From Hymenopellis radicata (Eukaryota; Basidiomycota; Agaricomycetes; Agaricales; Physalacriaceae), in contig JADNRX010000199.1 of NCBI GenBank assembly GCA_015501595.1, positions 1 to 64,000 on the forward strand: a stretch of 64,000 nucleotides of DNA, read 5' to 3'. The translations under genes were made by a program, and so were the position numbers. Under the pieces are notes generated by a model. It had not been told where the DNA came from. It searched no databases and saw nothing but the letters and a program-made list of their open reading frames with translations. Each line of letters begins with the position of its first letter. The stretch's first letter is position 1. Of the stretch, positions 45,414 through 56,058 are shown piece by piece.

Positions 45414-45563
45414 CTGTACTATTACGATCATAGGTTCGGTCACAGGTCACAGCCCAAAAAAACGGGCGGTGCCAGGAATTTTCTTTTGATTATTCTGATT
45501 TTTTTTGAATTAATTTTGGTCAAAAATTCCAGTCTGACTGAACCTATGATCGTAATACTACAG
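45414..45563. mobile_element. 150-bp MITE, Tc1/mariner-like, with empty site in the paralogous copy
   Basis: The element is flanked by TA at 45412-45413 and 45564-45565. Inverted ends of about 29 bp begin CTGTAC (left) and CTGTAG (right) and share TATTACGATCATAGGTTC. GGTCACAGGTCACAG follows the left end. In the right copy of the duplication the same place reads catac-TA-cgcta without the insertion (near 52791-52800). Confidence 0.92.
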
Positions 45564-45565
45564 TA

Positions 45566-46763
45566 CGCTAGTATCGTAACAAAACTATTTGCGATTTCAG
45601 TGCAGAGAGCTCACGCTCATTCGCCTGATCTTAATTTGTGCAAACTTTGGTCAAGGAGACTCGGACGATGACTCAGGCTCACGCACATTAAGATGGCCAG
45701 CCATGCTGTTAACGAGGGCCTGCGTCGTTGTGGCCTCAGCATCTTGAGAAGCTTCTGCGAGTTGAACGGCTTCCAGTTGTCCAGATCTTTTGATGTGATA
45801 GAGGATCGATCGGCTCGGCCGAGTTCGCCGATTTCTCTTCTCTTACCCCCGTCATCAACACGACAACTATTGCGCCTTCACGTCAACGTTCAACGACGAC
45901 GACAATACCAGCGGATGGTAGCGGCTGTATTCGCCTACTTGGAAGAGGACTCGGCGGACGCGTGTCGAGCCCTACGACGACTGCGAGGAATAGGGACACC
46001 GTTTGCGGTCACTGGACATGGCGACGGAGGCGCGAACGGCGCGCCAATCCAGGCCTCTAGGCGTTGTCCTCGGCTGGAATGACCGGTCTTTATACCACCC
46101 CGTTCATGGACGAGCGCGAGCAACCCCCTCTATCATTTCCATCCAGCAGCTCATAGGCTGATATAGGCAGCGTCACATTTGTAAACGTCCTTGGCACCAC
46201 GCTTGTCATTCTCAACCACCAACCACGCGTCGCCGCCTTCGGAGCTTACCAGATTCTCCAGAAATATGTTTGGATCGCGAAGAACAGGCTACAGCTACTG
46301 TCATTCGGTCGGAAACCCGAGCCCTAGTCGCTGAAGTTCAGCAAGATCGTCATAGCGATACGCCCAGCTCCTTCCATAGGTCGTGATTATTAGCACCGCC
46401 GTTCTCAGTTCCCGCAACCTACCTGTCGAAGAGGTCGATATCTATGCACCCCCAACACCAATGCGGGCTGTCGCCTTGCTCGCGCTATAAACACCATCGC
46501 TTCTCTTTGGTTAGCATGTGGTCTGTCGATGCGGAGACATTTGGTGAGTACGGGCAGGACATCGCCGAACAATCCAGAGACCAAAGTTCGCAATTTCACT
46601 GCGTATGTTCCCGCCAATCCGCCGTATTGTTGCTGAACCTGTGCGTCAGAAACTGGAAGCTGACCATGTATGTCAATTTTCTTGGGCGACACGTAGGGCT
46701 TCACGAATCCTGACAACGATATCTCTCGTGGCAGCGTAATTGTCTATTGACAACGTCAGTCAA
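45566..46763. other. End of duplicated unit, then unassigned sequence
   Basis: Up to about 45765 the sequence matches the right copy (52800-52998), including ATGGCCAGCCATGCTGTTAA. Beyond that it is unique to this place. Open frames at 45693-46082 (+) and 46405-46716 (-) have no known motif, and I cannot support either. Confidence 0.45.
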
Positions 46764-46971
46764 ATTCGACACCTGGGTCGCGCCGCTCTGTGACATTGCT
46801 AACCAGACGTACCAGAACCTCGACCAGGTCGTCGCGAACAAGGCTATGCGCCAAGCCAAGCTCTTCGCCAAGACGTCGTACCGTGAAGATGTACTACTAC
46901 TCGAGCGCATCAGGACGTGGATGGATGGCGCGCGCCGGAACCAGAAACCACTTCATGCCGTCGAAATTTGA
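46764..46971 (+). CDS. Hypothetical exon or gene tail
   Basis: After an acceptor (acgtcag at 46755-46761) an open frame reads KFDTWVAPLCDIANQTYQNL and ends ...QKPLHAVEI at 46971. Its helical, evenly mixed composition is protein-like. No family is recognised and no upstream exon was fixed. Confidence 0.35.
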
Positions 46972-47537
46972 CGCGCCATACCTCTAGGAATCGGTATGTC
47001 TCCGTATTATGCGTATTTTACTCCCATATCTGCCTTTTGCAACTGTCTAGAAGGAGAATGTCTCCTAGAGCTGCCCGATAAAAATTTGCGCTCGTGCGAA
47101 TATTCGATCACGCGCTTGATTCATGGCGGCATAGGCCCTGATTTAGTTCTAAAGGCCGTCGTGAATAACGTCCTCAAGTTAGCTTACGAAAGATTAATTA
47201 TACAGCTTTTGAATTTAAATGGACGATGCACAGCTCGCCTTCTGATGCCCCGGCGAAATACTATCGAAGTGCAAATAAGTGATCCTCCATCTAGACGCTG
47301 GTTTATAATAAGTACTTCTTGTCATTTTCTGTCAATGCTGTGCGTATTCTGATGACTCCCAATAGATTTGAATTGGATTTGAAGCTTCGATGCCTGAGCG
47401 CTGAGCACGGGAACTTGTTCAATAGAGCCAGATGGTGCTATCGCATATATTGCTGTGTTCTGATTAAAATATTACTACAGCGTTCAGGATCGACTTATAC
47501 ATAACCATGTCTGTGACGACGAGGTTCTCCAGGTGCC

Positions 47538-50188
47538 ATGTCGTCCCCCTGCCGCAAGCGCTCAGCCACCAGTTCGAACGATGATTGGCCTTCGGATGGG
47601 ACAGCGCTAGACGACTCCGGAGTCCCGACGTATTACTCTGAAAAAAGTAGAAGGAAATCAATGTTTGGCCTCAAACGCGCCCGACCGCGTACATACGGTA
47701 TGGTTCTTATCGGTATCTATCTGTCCTTTAGCCTCACAGCGTTTACTAGGACTCGATCTGTTTGATTATGAGCAAAAGTATGCAGAGGACGCGCCATACG
47801 AGGAAATGAACCCAAATGCCCGCGTTTGGAGGACATATCTCGACGAGTGCTCCGCGTATGATGCAGGCATGGTGGACACTTGGAGAGATGGTCTTGATGT
47901 TTTGCTGGTGTTCGTAAGTCTTCCACTTGCTTTCCGTGAAACTTTTAGTGATTGAGCCATCTTCCTAGGCCGGCTTATTTTCCGCAGTGGTCTCAGCCTT
48001 TGTCGTACAAACGTCTCAGCGCCTATCTGTCGATTACACCAAAGTGACGGCTAACTTGCTTCTGCAAGTGCTTGCACATGACGACGGCGATACTGCGTAC
48101 AATGGGACTTCCTACTTCGACATTGATTCCGACTTTCGTCCAAACGTTCTCGACTCCTGGGTGAACGGATTATGGTTCGTGAGTCTAACGCTCAGCTTGA
48201 CCACTGCCGCCGCTGCCGTCTTGACCAAACAATGGATCCACGAGTTCATGTCCGTTCCTTCCGGCAGTCCACGCGACAGGAGTCGCATCCGTCAGTTCAG
48301 ATACACCGGTTTGCAGGCGTGGCGTGTCCCCGCAATCATCGGGTTTTTACCCATGCTGATGCATCTATCGCTGGCGCTCTTTTTCGTGGGCATGGTCGTG
48401 TTCCTGTACCCGCTGAATTCGGAGGTTGCTGCTGTCACTGGAGTGATAGCGTTACTCACTTTTGTGGGGTACATCACCAGCCTTGTTCTTCCCATCATCC
48501 ATCCCCAGTGTCCATACAGGACACCACTATCGACATACATTTATCCAGTATGGAATCGTATCTACCACGCGATTCACATGTCAGTTGATGACCGTCACCC
48601 GCCGATAACATCCCTGAAAGTCGCTGAAGAAAGTGCGGTTGCACAAAATGCGCATGCCACAGATATCTCCGCCTTGACAGATCTCGTCACTATGTCCTCT
48701 AATATCTCGGTTCGGAGTGTCGTCCTGCAGGCTTTGAGCGCGCTTCCGCTTACCAGCATATCCGACTTCGAGGCCACGAAGCCTTCATCGATGAACATAT
48801 TAGGAGAATGCTTCAAACTTCGCGACGAATGCCTTGAACGTCGTGGGGGCTTCAAGCGCCTCTTACTTCCAGAGTATCAGGCAAAGTACGATCGCCTACA
48901 GCGTGTCTGTTTTCGCTTCTACAAATCCGTTGGAGTCGGAGTTCACGCTCTCTTGGACCATATCTCCCTCGATTCTACCCCTCGTACAGAGATATTTGCA
49001 CCTTGTGCATACACTCGTGATCCACTCGCTCTCGTCAAGGCCAATCTCCTGGGCCCCGAGAGTGAATTTGAACAACATGAAGCTATCGTTTGGCTGCACC
49101 TCTTCCACAACGCCATGAGCGATGACGTTCTACTCAGCTTTCGTGGGGGCACGGATGGCGGAAACTTTGACCTGTTCCTCCATCTCATAGAGATCCTCCT
49201 AGAAGGTGGACCAGCCAAGGACACGCCTGTCCTGACACTAAGAAACCTGGTGTTCCGGCCCCACATTCAGTCGTTCACAGATACAATCAGCATTTCGGAT
49301 AATCTGGATGCACCACACGCTCACCATGCCACTACACTTAAAGTCGCGTTACGAACCTTCATGTTCCCCTTCTTGAGTGAGGTCGTTCGCTTTGGGTTGT
49401 CTTTAGAGCCGACAGATAGGAAATGGCCCTCCGGGAGCCGCGTGAATAGGCAGCTGTATCTGCTTCTTCATATGAGCGGGTCCCCAATCGTTCAGAGAAT
49501 AAGCGCCTATCAGAGTAGCGCGTCGCGGACCCTGTCGGCGTCGCCAATACAACAAGTCATGAACGCCGTCAGTCATTGGATTCCAAAATCAACTCCTCCG
49601 TCTCTCCAGGACCGGCCGAACTGTTCTGCGATCGTCAGCATCTTACTTCGAAGCATGGCTACCCGCCAGGGCGGAGAAACCGGCGTTGATCTCCAATGGG
49701 TGGATCTACGAGAGATGCTTTCTGTCGTTTATCAGGTTCTGCTTACTGGCGCCGTTCCGTTCGACGGATACTTAGCTTGGGAGGCGCGGAGTGTCGTCTT
49801 TATCCAGGAGGTCTTGAACAGGTTGTGCACGGAGTCTTCGCCGACTGATTTTTGTGCAAATGCGAGGCTCATTTGCAGTATTGTGGGGCTTCCCGAATCG
49901 AAATGCACATTGAAAAAGCAGCTGTATGATCATATGGTCCAGACACGGTATTTGGAGGTCATGGAAAGGCAACAGATGCTGCGAAATCATGCCCCAATGC
50001 CCGCTGTGATACTTCATAACTATATTCTGGGCTTGAGATCGCTTGCATCTGTGGAGAGTCGACGGTGTGCAGAAAACTACATTCTTGAGCCTCGGCTGCT
50101 GCTTTTTGCAAAGCAGACTCTAGAAGAAGTTGATGACCAGGAGGGTTTAAAGTACTTGAGCCTCTTACTAGCGGGGACTCGTCATTGA
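47538..50188 (+). CDS. DUF6535 multi-pass membrane protein
   Basis: Start MSSPCRKRSATSSNDDW at 47538; an intron near 47690-47750 leads to FDYEQKYAEDAPYEEMNPNA, and another at 47918-47970 to a 733-codon open exon. The DUF6535 core has four hydrophobic segments: around LLVFAGLFSAVVSAFVV, VSLTLSLTTAAAAVLT, FLPMLMHLSLALFFVGMVV and VTGVIALLTFVGYITSLVL. A 550-residue soluble, helical tail follows to the stop 50186-50188. DUF6535 proteins are large, multi-copy and specific to Agaricomycetes; their function is unknown. The first intron is weakly placed. The gene directly precedes an F-box gene, and the same pair occurs, broken, 5 kb upstream. Confidence 0.8.
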
Positions 50189-50705
50189 TTGGGTCGTACT
50201 TGGTGCTTGCGATTTTTCGGTACGTGTGTGTGAGGCTGCATTTTCGGCCTGCGAAGTCACGACCGAAAGCGGCTGAACAGCACATCGGTGCACGGCGGCG
50301 TCTATCACGACCTAGTATTGGAAAGAGCATCGGAGTTCGGCTGAAGGTTGCACTAAGTACGACGATCATGGCCGCTGTAAGCCGTAGATTTCCTAGCAGT
50401 ACACCAGCTTTTATACTACACTACTATAATACTAGAATGTTCTACCTGACTCAAGGATTAGTAAGCCTCGGGGAGGCGGGGCATAGTAATCCGGGCGGAT
50501 CTGCATAGCACGAGCCACGAAGGTGCTCGAACCTTCTAACAGATCAATTGTCGTTGGCGGCTTTACTTATTATGCGCAGTTCCTTGTTCTACTTCGAGAC
50601 TCTTCTCAACGCCTGTCTGATAAAAGGGAGGCCGTGTCCCAGAATCTGCATTACATTCCCAACTTCCCTTCTTCAGAAATTTCTACCTCAAACTCGTCTA
50701 CTACT

Positions 50706-52589
50706 ATGGACGACCCAATTTCTGCTCCCGGAGTATTCCCAACGGAGATTTTCGAAGAAATCATCTTTCATGTACGTTCAGATGCCGTAGTGCTTTTCTA
50801 GCTGACTGTATGTCCTTCTGTATAGGTGGCTCTCTCGAAACGGCCCCCATGGCGTGACCCCGACAGTCCCGCCGCGTCCGACGAGCGACGGCGGACGCGG
50901 CATAGGCTTCAGAATTTGCGCCTAGTCTCCAGCGAATTCAACAAGCTGGCGGCAGATTACCTCTTTTACCGCCTGACCGTCGGGCGGGAGTGGACTCGTC
51001 TGAGTTGTGGTCAACAAAATGATCTTTGGAGGGCACTTGCCGATGGCTCAACTTCCTGCCTGGGAGGCAGTGTGCGGTGGATTTACATCACTCTTGGGAT
51101 TTTTTCCGGCGACCAACAGGAAATAGAACTGTTGGAGCTCATAGCACGTGCTATACCGAAACTACCTCTCCTGGCAGAAGCAACGTACGTATCTCTTTAA
51201 TATTCCGGGAACATCCCACTTAGCGGTGACGGTCCTTCTCGCAGTGTCAGTCTGCAGTACGGGGGTCCTGCACACGGATCTTCCCAACAACAGCAACATC
51301 TTGCATGTATTAACAACATTCTCGTAGGACTGGCTACTCTACCTCGTGTGCCGCTGAGAGCCTTGACTATAACTATGATCAGCAGTAGCGATGACTGCTG
51401 TGTATTCCCGTCCATAGGCGGCTTCACCGATCTGAGGAGATTGACTATCCTGCATCCTCTTGATGCGAATATGGTTTCAGCCTTGATCGCTGATAACCCG
51501 CACCTGAGCACTCTCACAATAGGTGGCCGCTCTAATTTCTCTATTGGTGAGGTGCTCCCATCCTTGCCGTCCGATGCAGATCGCTGTTTGAAAGTGTTGA
51601 GTCTTGAAGAGCTCACATTTCTTGCTGGTGATGTCCCCCTTCTGGTTCCCTTCATCAAAGAGGTGAAGAAACTTGAGTTCTGGATGCTGGATCATACTAT
51701 TCCGGACGACCTCTGGGTGGAGTTCACTCGACTCCATACTCCTCTGAACTTCTTGAGGATTTTGTACATCCTCGAGTGCCCAATGTACCTGACAGAGTCC
51801 TTTGTTGACTTCATATCGTCCTGCAGCATCCTCGAAAGACTGCGTGTCGTATCATCTCAGCCCAGCTATGAAAAATATGGTGTTGCCACCAACACCTCTC
51901 CCAGGACGATTCGTCGGTTCTGGATCGATGCCCTTCCCTGTCTTGCCAGTTCCCTTCGTGAATTGAAGCTAGAGGGTCCCGAGACCTCTGGACTTTGCAT
52001 ACAGGATGTTAAATATGTTGATGCCCTGTCGGAGTGTCATCTGTTGGAAGTGCTGCAAGTCGTGGCAGTCAACCTTGATCTTGCCACTGGCAGTGCAGCC
52101 CAAACACGGACATTCATTGTAAATCATCCACGTCCCTCTGTCATAACTTGAAGATTGCGCTAAATCCATTTGCAGCACCGGATCCTGACAACCCTCTGCC
52201 AGAATTCGTGGCCAGTCATGAGAGATCTCTCAATAAAGGACATCCGAGCTGGCGGATTTCCGCACCATAGCATCTTCACTGATAGGGACGTGGTTAACCT
52301 GTTACTGCACGACACAGAGTTCGAGAGCTCGACGGAACAGATATTCAAGACCAGAATACGTATTTTCAACCAACATCATGTGTTCAAGCTCGTTGATGGT
52401 GTCGTGCGGTTTATTAATACAGCGTTGAAGAGGGAGGGACATGCAGGTCATGGCCTTTGGAACACTACCACCGTGAATCAAGGTACTGAAGACCAAAGCG
52501 ACGATGACGGCGACACGGAAGAGAGCGACGTGGGTTACTTCCTCCCTTGGTCAGATTCCGAAGATTCCGAAGACGATTCTTATGATTAA
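50706..52589 (+). CDS. F-box/LRR protein, right copy (D2)
   Basis: Start MDDPISAPGVFPTEIFEEII at 50706 gives a good F-box (FPTEIFEEIIFHV). Exon 2 (about 50826-51184) contains LRLVSSEFNKLAADYLFYRL, a typical F-box continuation. After an intron at about 51185-51244 the leucine-rich body runs DLRRLTILHPLDANMVSALI, LLEVLQVVAVNLDL and on. A one-base frame break at 52148-52149 is followed by an acidic C-terminus (SDSEDSEDDSYD) to 52589. It is likely a substrate receptor of an SCF ubiquitin ligase. It is the better-kept member of the duplicated pair. Confidence 0.7.
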
Positions 52590-53210
52590 ACAAGAGTTAA
52601 AATATGTGTTGGTAGTCTGTTTCAAGTACTGTTGTTTAGTATTCTACTCGATTCAATGCATTGTGGTCATTCCTGTTCAAGCGAGTCGAGGGAGGCGGAA
52701 ATAAGGATGCGCTCCTACGGCGGTCGAGAGACAAGCCTTTCCGCAATGAGGTACAATGTGGCGGGTACAGATACAAATAAGTAACTTTCATACTACGCTA
52801 TCGTAACAAGACTGTTTGCGATTTCAGTGAAGAGAGCTCACGCTCATTCGCCTGATCTTAATTTGTGCAAACACTGGTCAGTAGACAAGGAGAGTTGGAC
52901 GATGACTCAGGCTCACGCCCATTTAAGATGGCCAGCCATGCTGTTAACGACGGCCTGCGTCGTTGTGGCATTAGCATCTTGAGAAGCTTCTGCGAGTTCT
53001 AAATCAGGAAATGAACGCGATCGTCGCTCGAGCTTAGCAGCCACGCAGATACCTACTGTATACACTCCAGAATAAGCGGCTCACACGACGCTTCCAGAAT
53101 CAAGTAGCATTGCAACAACGTGACCAGCACCAGCCAACTAAGGTATCACTCTGTTATTCCCTCACCAACTCGGCGCGCCGATGGGTCTATACTATGTATG
53201 CACTTTGAAA
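52590..53210. other. End of duplicated unit and spacer
   Basis: To about 52998 this mirrors the region after the left copy, without the MITE. The remaining 200 bp show no gene. Confidence 0.6.
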
Positions 53211-54214
53211 CTACAGCTGTGCCTGAAGAGCCTTTTGTGTAGCCTAAGAAATCATCAATAACATGTTTACTCTCACACAAGACTCACTCACCAACAACGT
53301 CGTCGACGCCGCCGGACATCCTTTACCTGGTCCGTCCAGATTCTGCATGGAAATCAACACAGCCGTAATGCGCCCGATCTCGCCCTGCACTGAATCGTCC
53401 TCCGGGAAGCTGATTGCTACGTCGGGGTTGTTGACCGCATGTCCTGCAGCAACGTCCGCGCTCAAGTGCTCGATAAACGAGGTGCGCTCGGGAGGGCATG
53501 CGCAAGGGATGAGGATGGGCTTTCCGTCCGGGCCAATCGTGCCGTCGCAGTCGCCCGTGCCAGATGGGTTCGTGTTGGCTGTGATGCCAAAGTCTGGCAC
53601 GAGAGCGGGGTCAACACCACCAGTGGCAGGTGCCGTGTCCGTGGTAGTGCCGTTGTTCGCGTCTGTAGGAGCGGTAGCGGGGTCCGAAGTGGTGGCAGGT
53701 GCCGAGATGGGCGCGGCGGGTGCGGTTGTTGCCGTTCCATCTTGCAAAGCCTTCTGCCTTTTCAACAGATCCGTTGAGGCAGCGGGACAGCCAACACCTG
53801 CTCCATTCAGATTCTGCAACGAAATCAACACAGCGGTGGCACGCGCAATCTCGGACTGAACCGAATCGTCTGTAGGGAAGCTGATGGCGACAGAGGGGTT
53901 GTTCACGGCATGTCCAGCCGCAACATCTGCACTCAGGTGCTGTGGCAATTGTTAGAACACGCCACATTGAAGGAACATGCGAAGCCCGTACAGCAATGAA
54001 TGAGTTACGTTCTGGCGGACATGCGCAAGGAATGAGGATGGGTTTTCCCGTTGGGTCCGGTTGTCCCATCGCAATCGCCTGTCCCGGACGGGTTGGTACC
54101 CGCGATAATGCCAAAGTCGGGTACGAGATTCGGGTCAACATCGCGTCGAACAGGCGCAGAGTAAACTGACACGATGACAGCGCCAGCTGCGAAAAGGGTA
54201 GTCGTGAATTTCAT
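53211..54214 (-). CDS. Secreted protein with two tandem Cys-containing repeats
   Basis: Start MKFTTTLFAAGAVIVSVYSA at 54214 is a classic signal peptide. The mature part has two repeats of about 100 residues. Each contains VPDFGI, NPSGTGDCDG, IPCACPPER, HLSADVAAGHAVNNP and QNLNGAGVGCPAAST (second copy QNLDGPGKGCPAAST), separated by an Ala/Thr/Pro-rich linker. Each repeat holds four conserved Cys. An intron follows the first IPCACPPER block (about 53992-53941) and another lies near the end (53274-53229); the protein ends ...QKALQAQL at the stop 53211-53213. An A4 run at 54043-54046, one A more than the matching place in repeat two, breaks the frame. The function is unknown; it is a small secreted or wall-associated protein. 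Confidence 0.75.
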
Positions 54215-54576
54215 AACAGTTTCAAGTGTGGCCAATTGAAGATGCTAGGTTGAACTTGAAGAAGAGTAAAAAAAGAATGTATGGCAACCGTGCAAAAGAA
54301 ATGAAGAATTCTGCGTCTAGCAGAGAGTGGGCGACACAGTCGGGAAGGAAGGTGGTGGTAAGAAGGTAAGAGGTAATGAGCCCCATCGTCCATCGAACCT
54401 TTTGAAGGTTGTGTGTGCCTTGTTCAACACGCTTTGATGGCAACTGTCAGTGTCAACGGGCTTGGCCGTCTAACCTCGGTAAGTAGCCTTCCGGATCACG
54501 CGATCCCATTATCGCCTTTTCTGGTTTGTACTGCTCTTCCCCACGACTGTGAAATCCTGATAGTGGAGCGACGAAC

Positions 54577-55382
54577 GTGCCTCGCTTGATAAATGCCCAC
54601 TTAACACCTTTCGCCTCCTTGAACGAACATAGGCAACTTCTATCCTCCATGTGGTTATCCCCTCCAACCATCAACAATATGATTTGGCCATGTTTCAAAA
54701 CTTTCAAAGGGTACAAATCTTATGGGACGATGGTTACTGTCGTCGGTGAGCCCACCTCCTCGACGAAACAAGGTATTGATATATTGAAATTCTCTTGTTG
54801 TGAATGGAGCTTCACAGTTCTCTAGGATAGATCGTCAAGGTGACTTTAGCCTCTTCTCGATATTGCTCGCTCTCGTCATGTCCACATTCCACAGCTAGAC
54901 GAGACGCAATCCCAACGTAATACGGCAAGCTAGTTGTACACAACACGCTTGCGGGGTATCGGAGCCTCTTATGGTTTAGACCGCAGTGGCGTATACAAGC
55001 GCGGTCGGGAGATCATCACGGATTCGAGACTAGCATCTCTACCGACGTTCTCTCGAGCCAAATTTCTTCTTCTCTCCATGGTCAATCCGGACACCTGCAA
55101 GCATAACTCGATGCCCCTGTTCTTGAAGGATGTTATGGTGGATAACCCTCGTCCTGTGGATAAGACGACAGGTTTTCGGGTACTCAGATGGGCATGAACC
55201 TGGTACTGGAGGCTGCGATCGCATATCTGGTCTCGCCGGAAAATCTGTTCGCATCCCTGGTCGTGCCATCCAGGTACACTTGTCGTTGCGATGTTTCTTG
55301 ACTTACGCTTTCCCTCTAGCACTTCGCTGAAGTTACTCACGGCTTCGCTCCTGATAACCCAAATTGCTTGGATTCATCATAA
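54577..55382 (+). CDS. Unrecognised protein, probably damaged
   Basis: The last exons are convincing. GYSDGHEPGTGGCDRISGLA is followed by GRAIQ, an intron at 55274-55318 (branch point cttac, acceptor ctctag) and HFAEVTHGFAPDNPNCLDSS with the stop at 55380-55382. Upstream pieces (LSPPTINNMIWPCFKTFKG near 54650) are less sure, and the frame changes at the TTTT run near 55172. Gly, His, Cys and Asp richness suggests an extracellular or metal-binding protein, but I do not recognise the family. A further unassigned stretch to 55950 has no clear exons. Confidence 0.4.
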
Positions 55383-56058
55383 TCCGTACGACGCGACTTG
55401 CTCGCCTGTTTTGCCTCCTCTTCCTGTGCTTACAGCTTCGCTAGAAGGCTACTAAGGAGAAGAAAGTAGGAAATTGTGTACGTCCGATTGTGTATACTAC
55501 TACGAGCGCAGGTCGATCTTGTTCCTCTAGTCTCGGCTCTCCCAAATTCAATCAGTCGTTAGTCCGACAAGCCTGGCCCAAGTCGCTGCTGCTCATTGCA
55601 ATACGCGGAGAATTAGTCATAACCGATTCGTCTCCCGGACTCTGGAGTCTGCATCGTAATCTGGACTTCAGTGGCAGCATAGCAAGAGCGCCTGTGCGAC
55701 CGCCGAGCGCAGTTGGGGATCGTCACACATTCGAAATTCGATTTCATTCTCCTTTCGGGCGATAATGCTCATTGCTCACACACAGATTTACACCCATGCC
55801 CTTGTTCTCAGAGGATTGTACGGGGCGGAGATGTTATAAAAGACCAGGACAGCATGGCAACTCGACTCCAAATTATGGACTCGGAGCTCATCATCACTAA
55901 GGAACCTCTTTCCACGTGGGCCGATATGTCGCTTTTAAAAGGTTGATCGCAGTGCAAGGGACTCTGCCACTTTAATCTGCCGCACGCGCAGCACCGTCTG
56001 TCTTTAAAGATTCTTTTCCGCCGTGTTGATCACATTTTCTTCCTTCCTTTACCCCGCC
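55383..56058. other. Spacer and promoter of the GH16 gene
   Basis: Short plus-strand frames (55490-55946) lack motifs. The last 50 bp before the ATG at 56059 are rich in C and T (tcttccttcctttacccc), as in many expressed fungal genes. Confidence 0.45.

Noticed and set aside
45693..46082. A 129-codon plus frame starting MASHAVNEG as a gene
   Set aside because: The matching place in the right copy (52929 onward) stops after about 24 codons, so the frame is not kept and no motif supports it.
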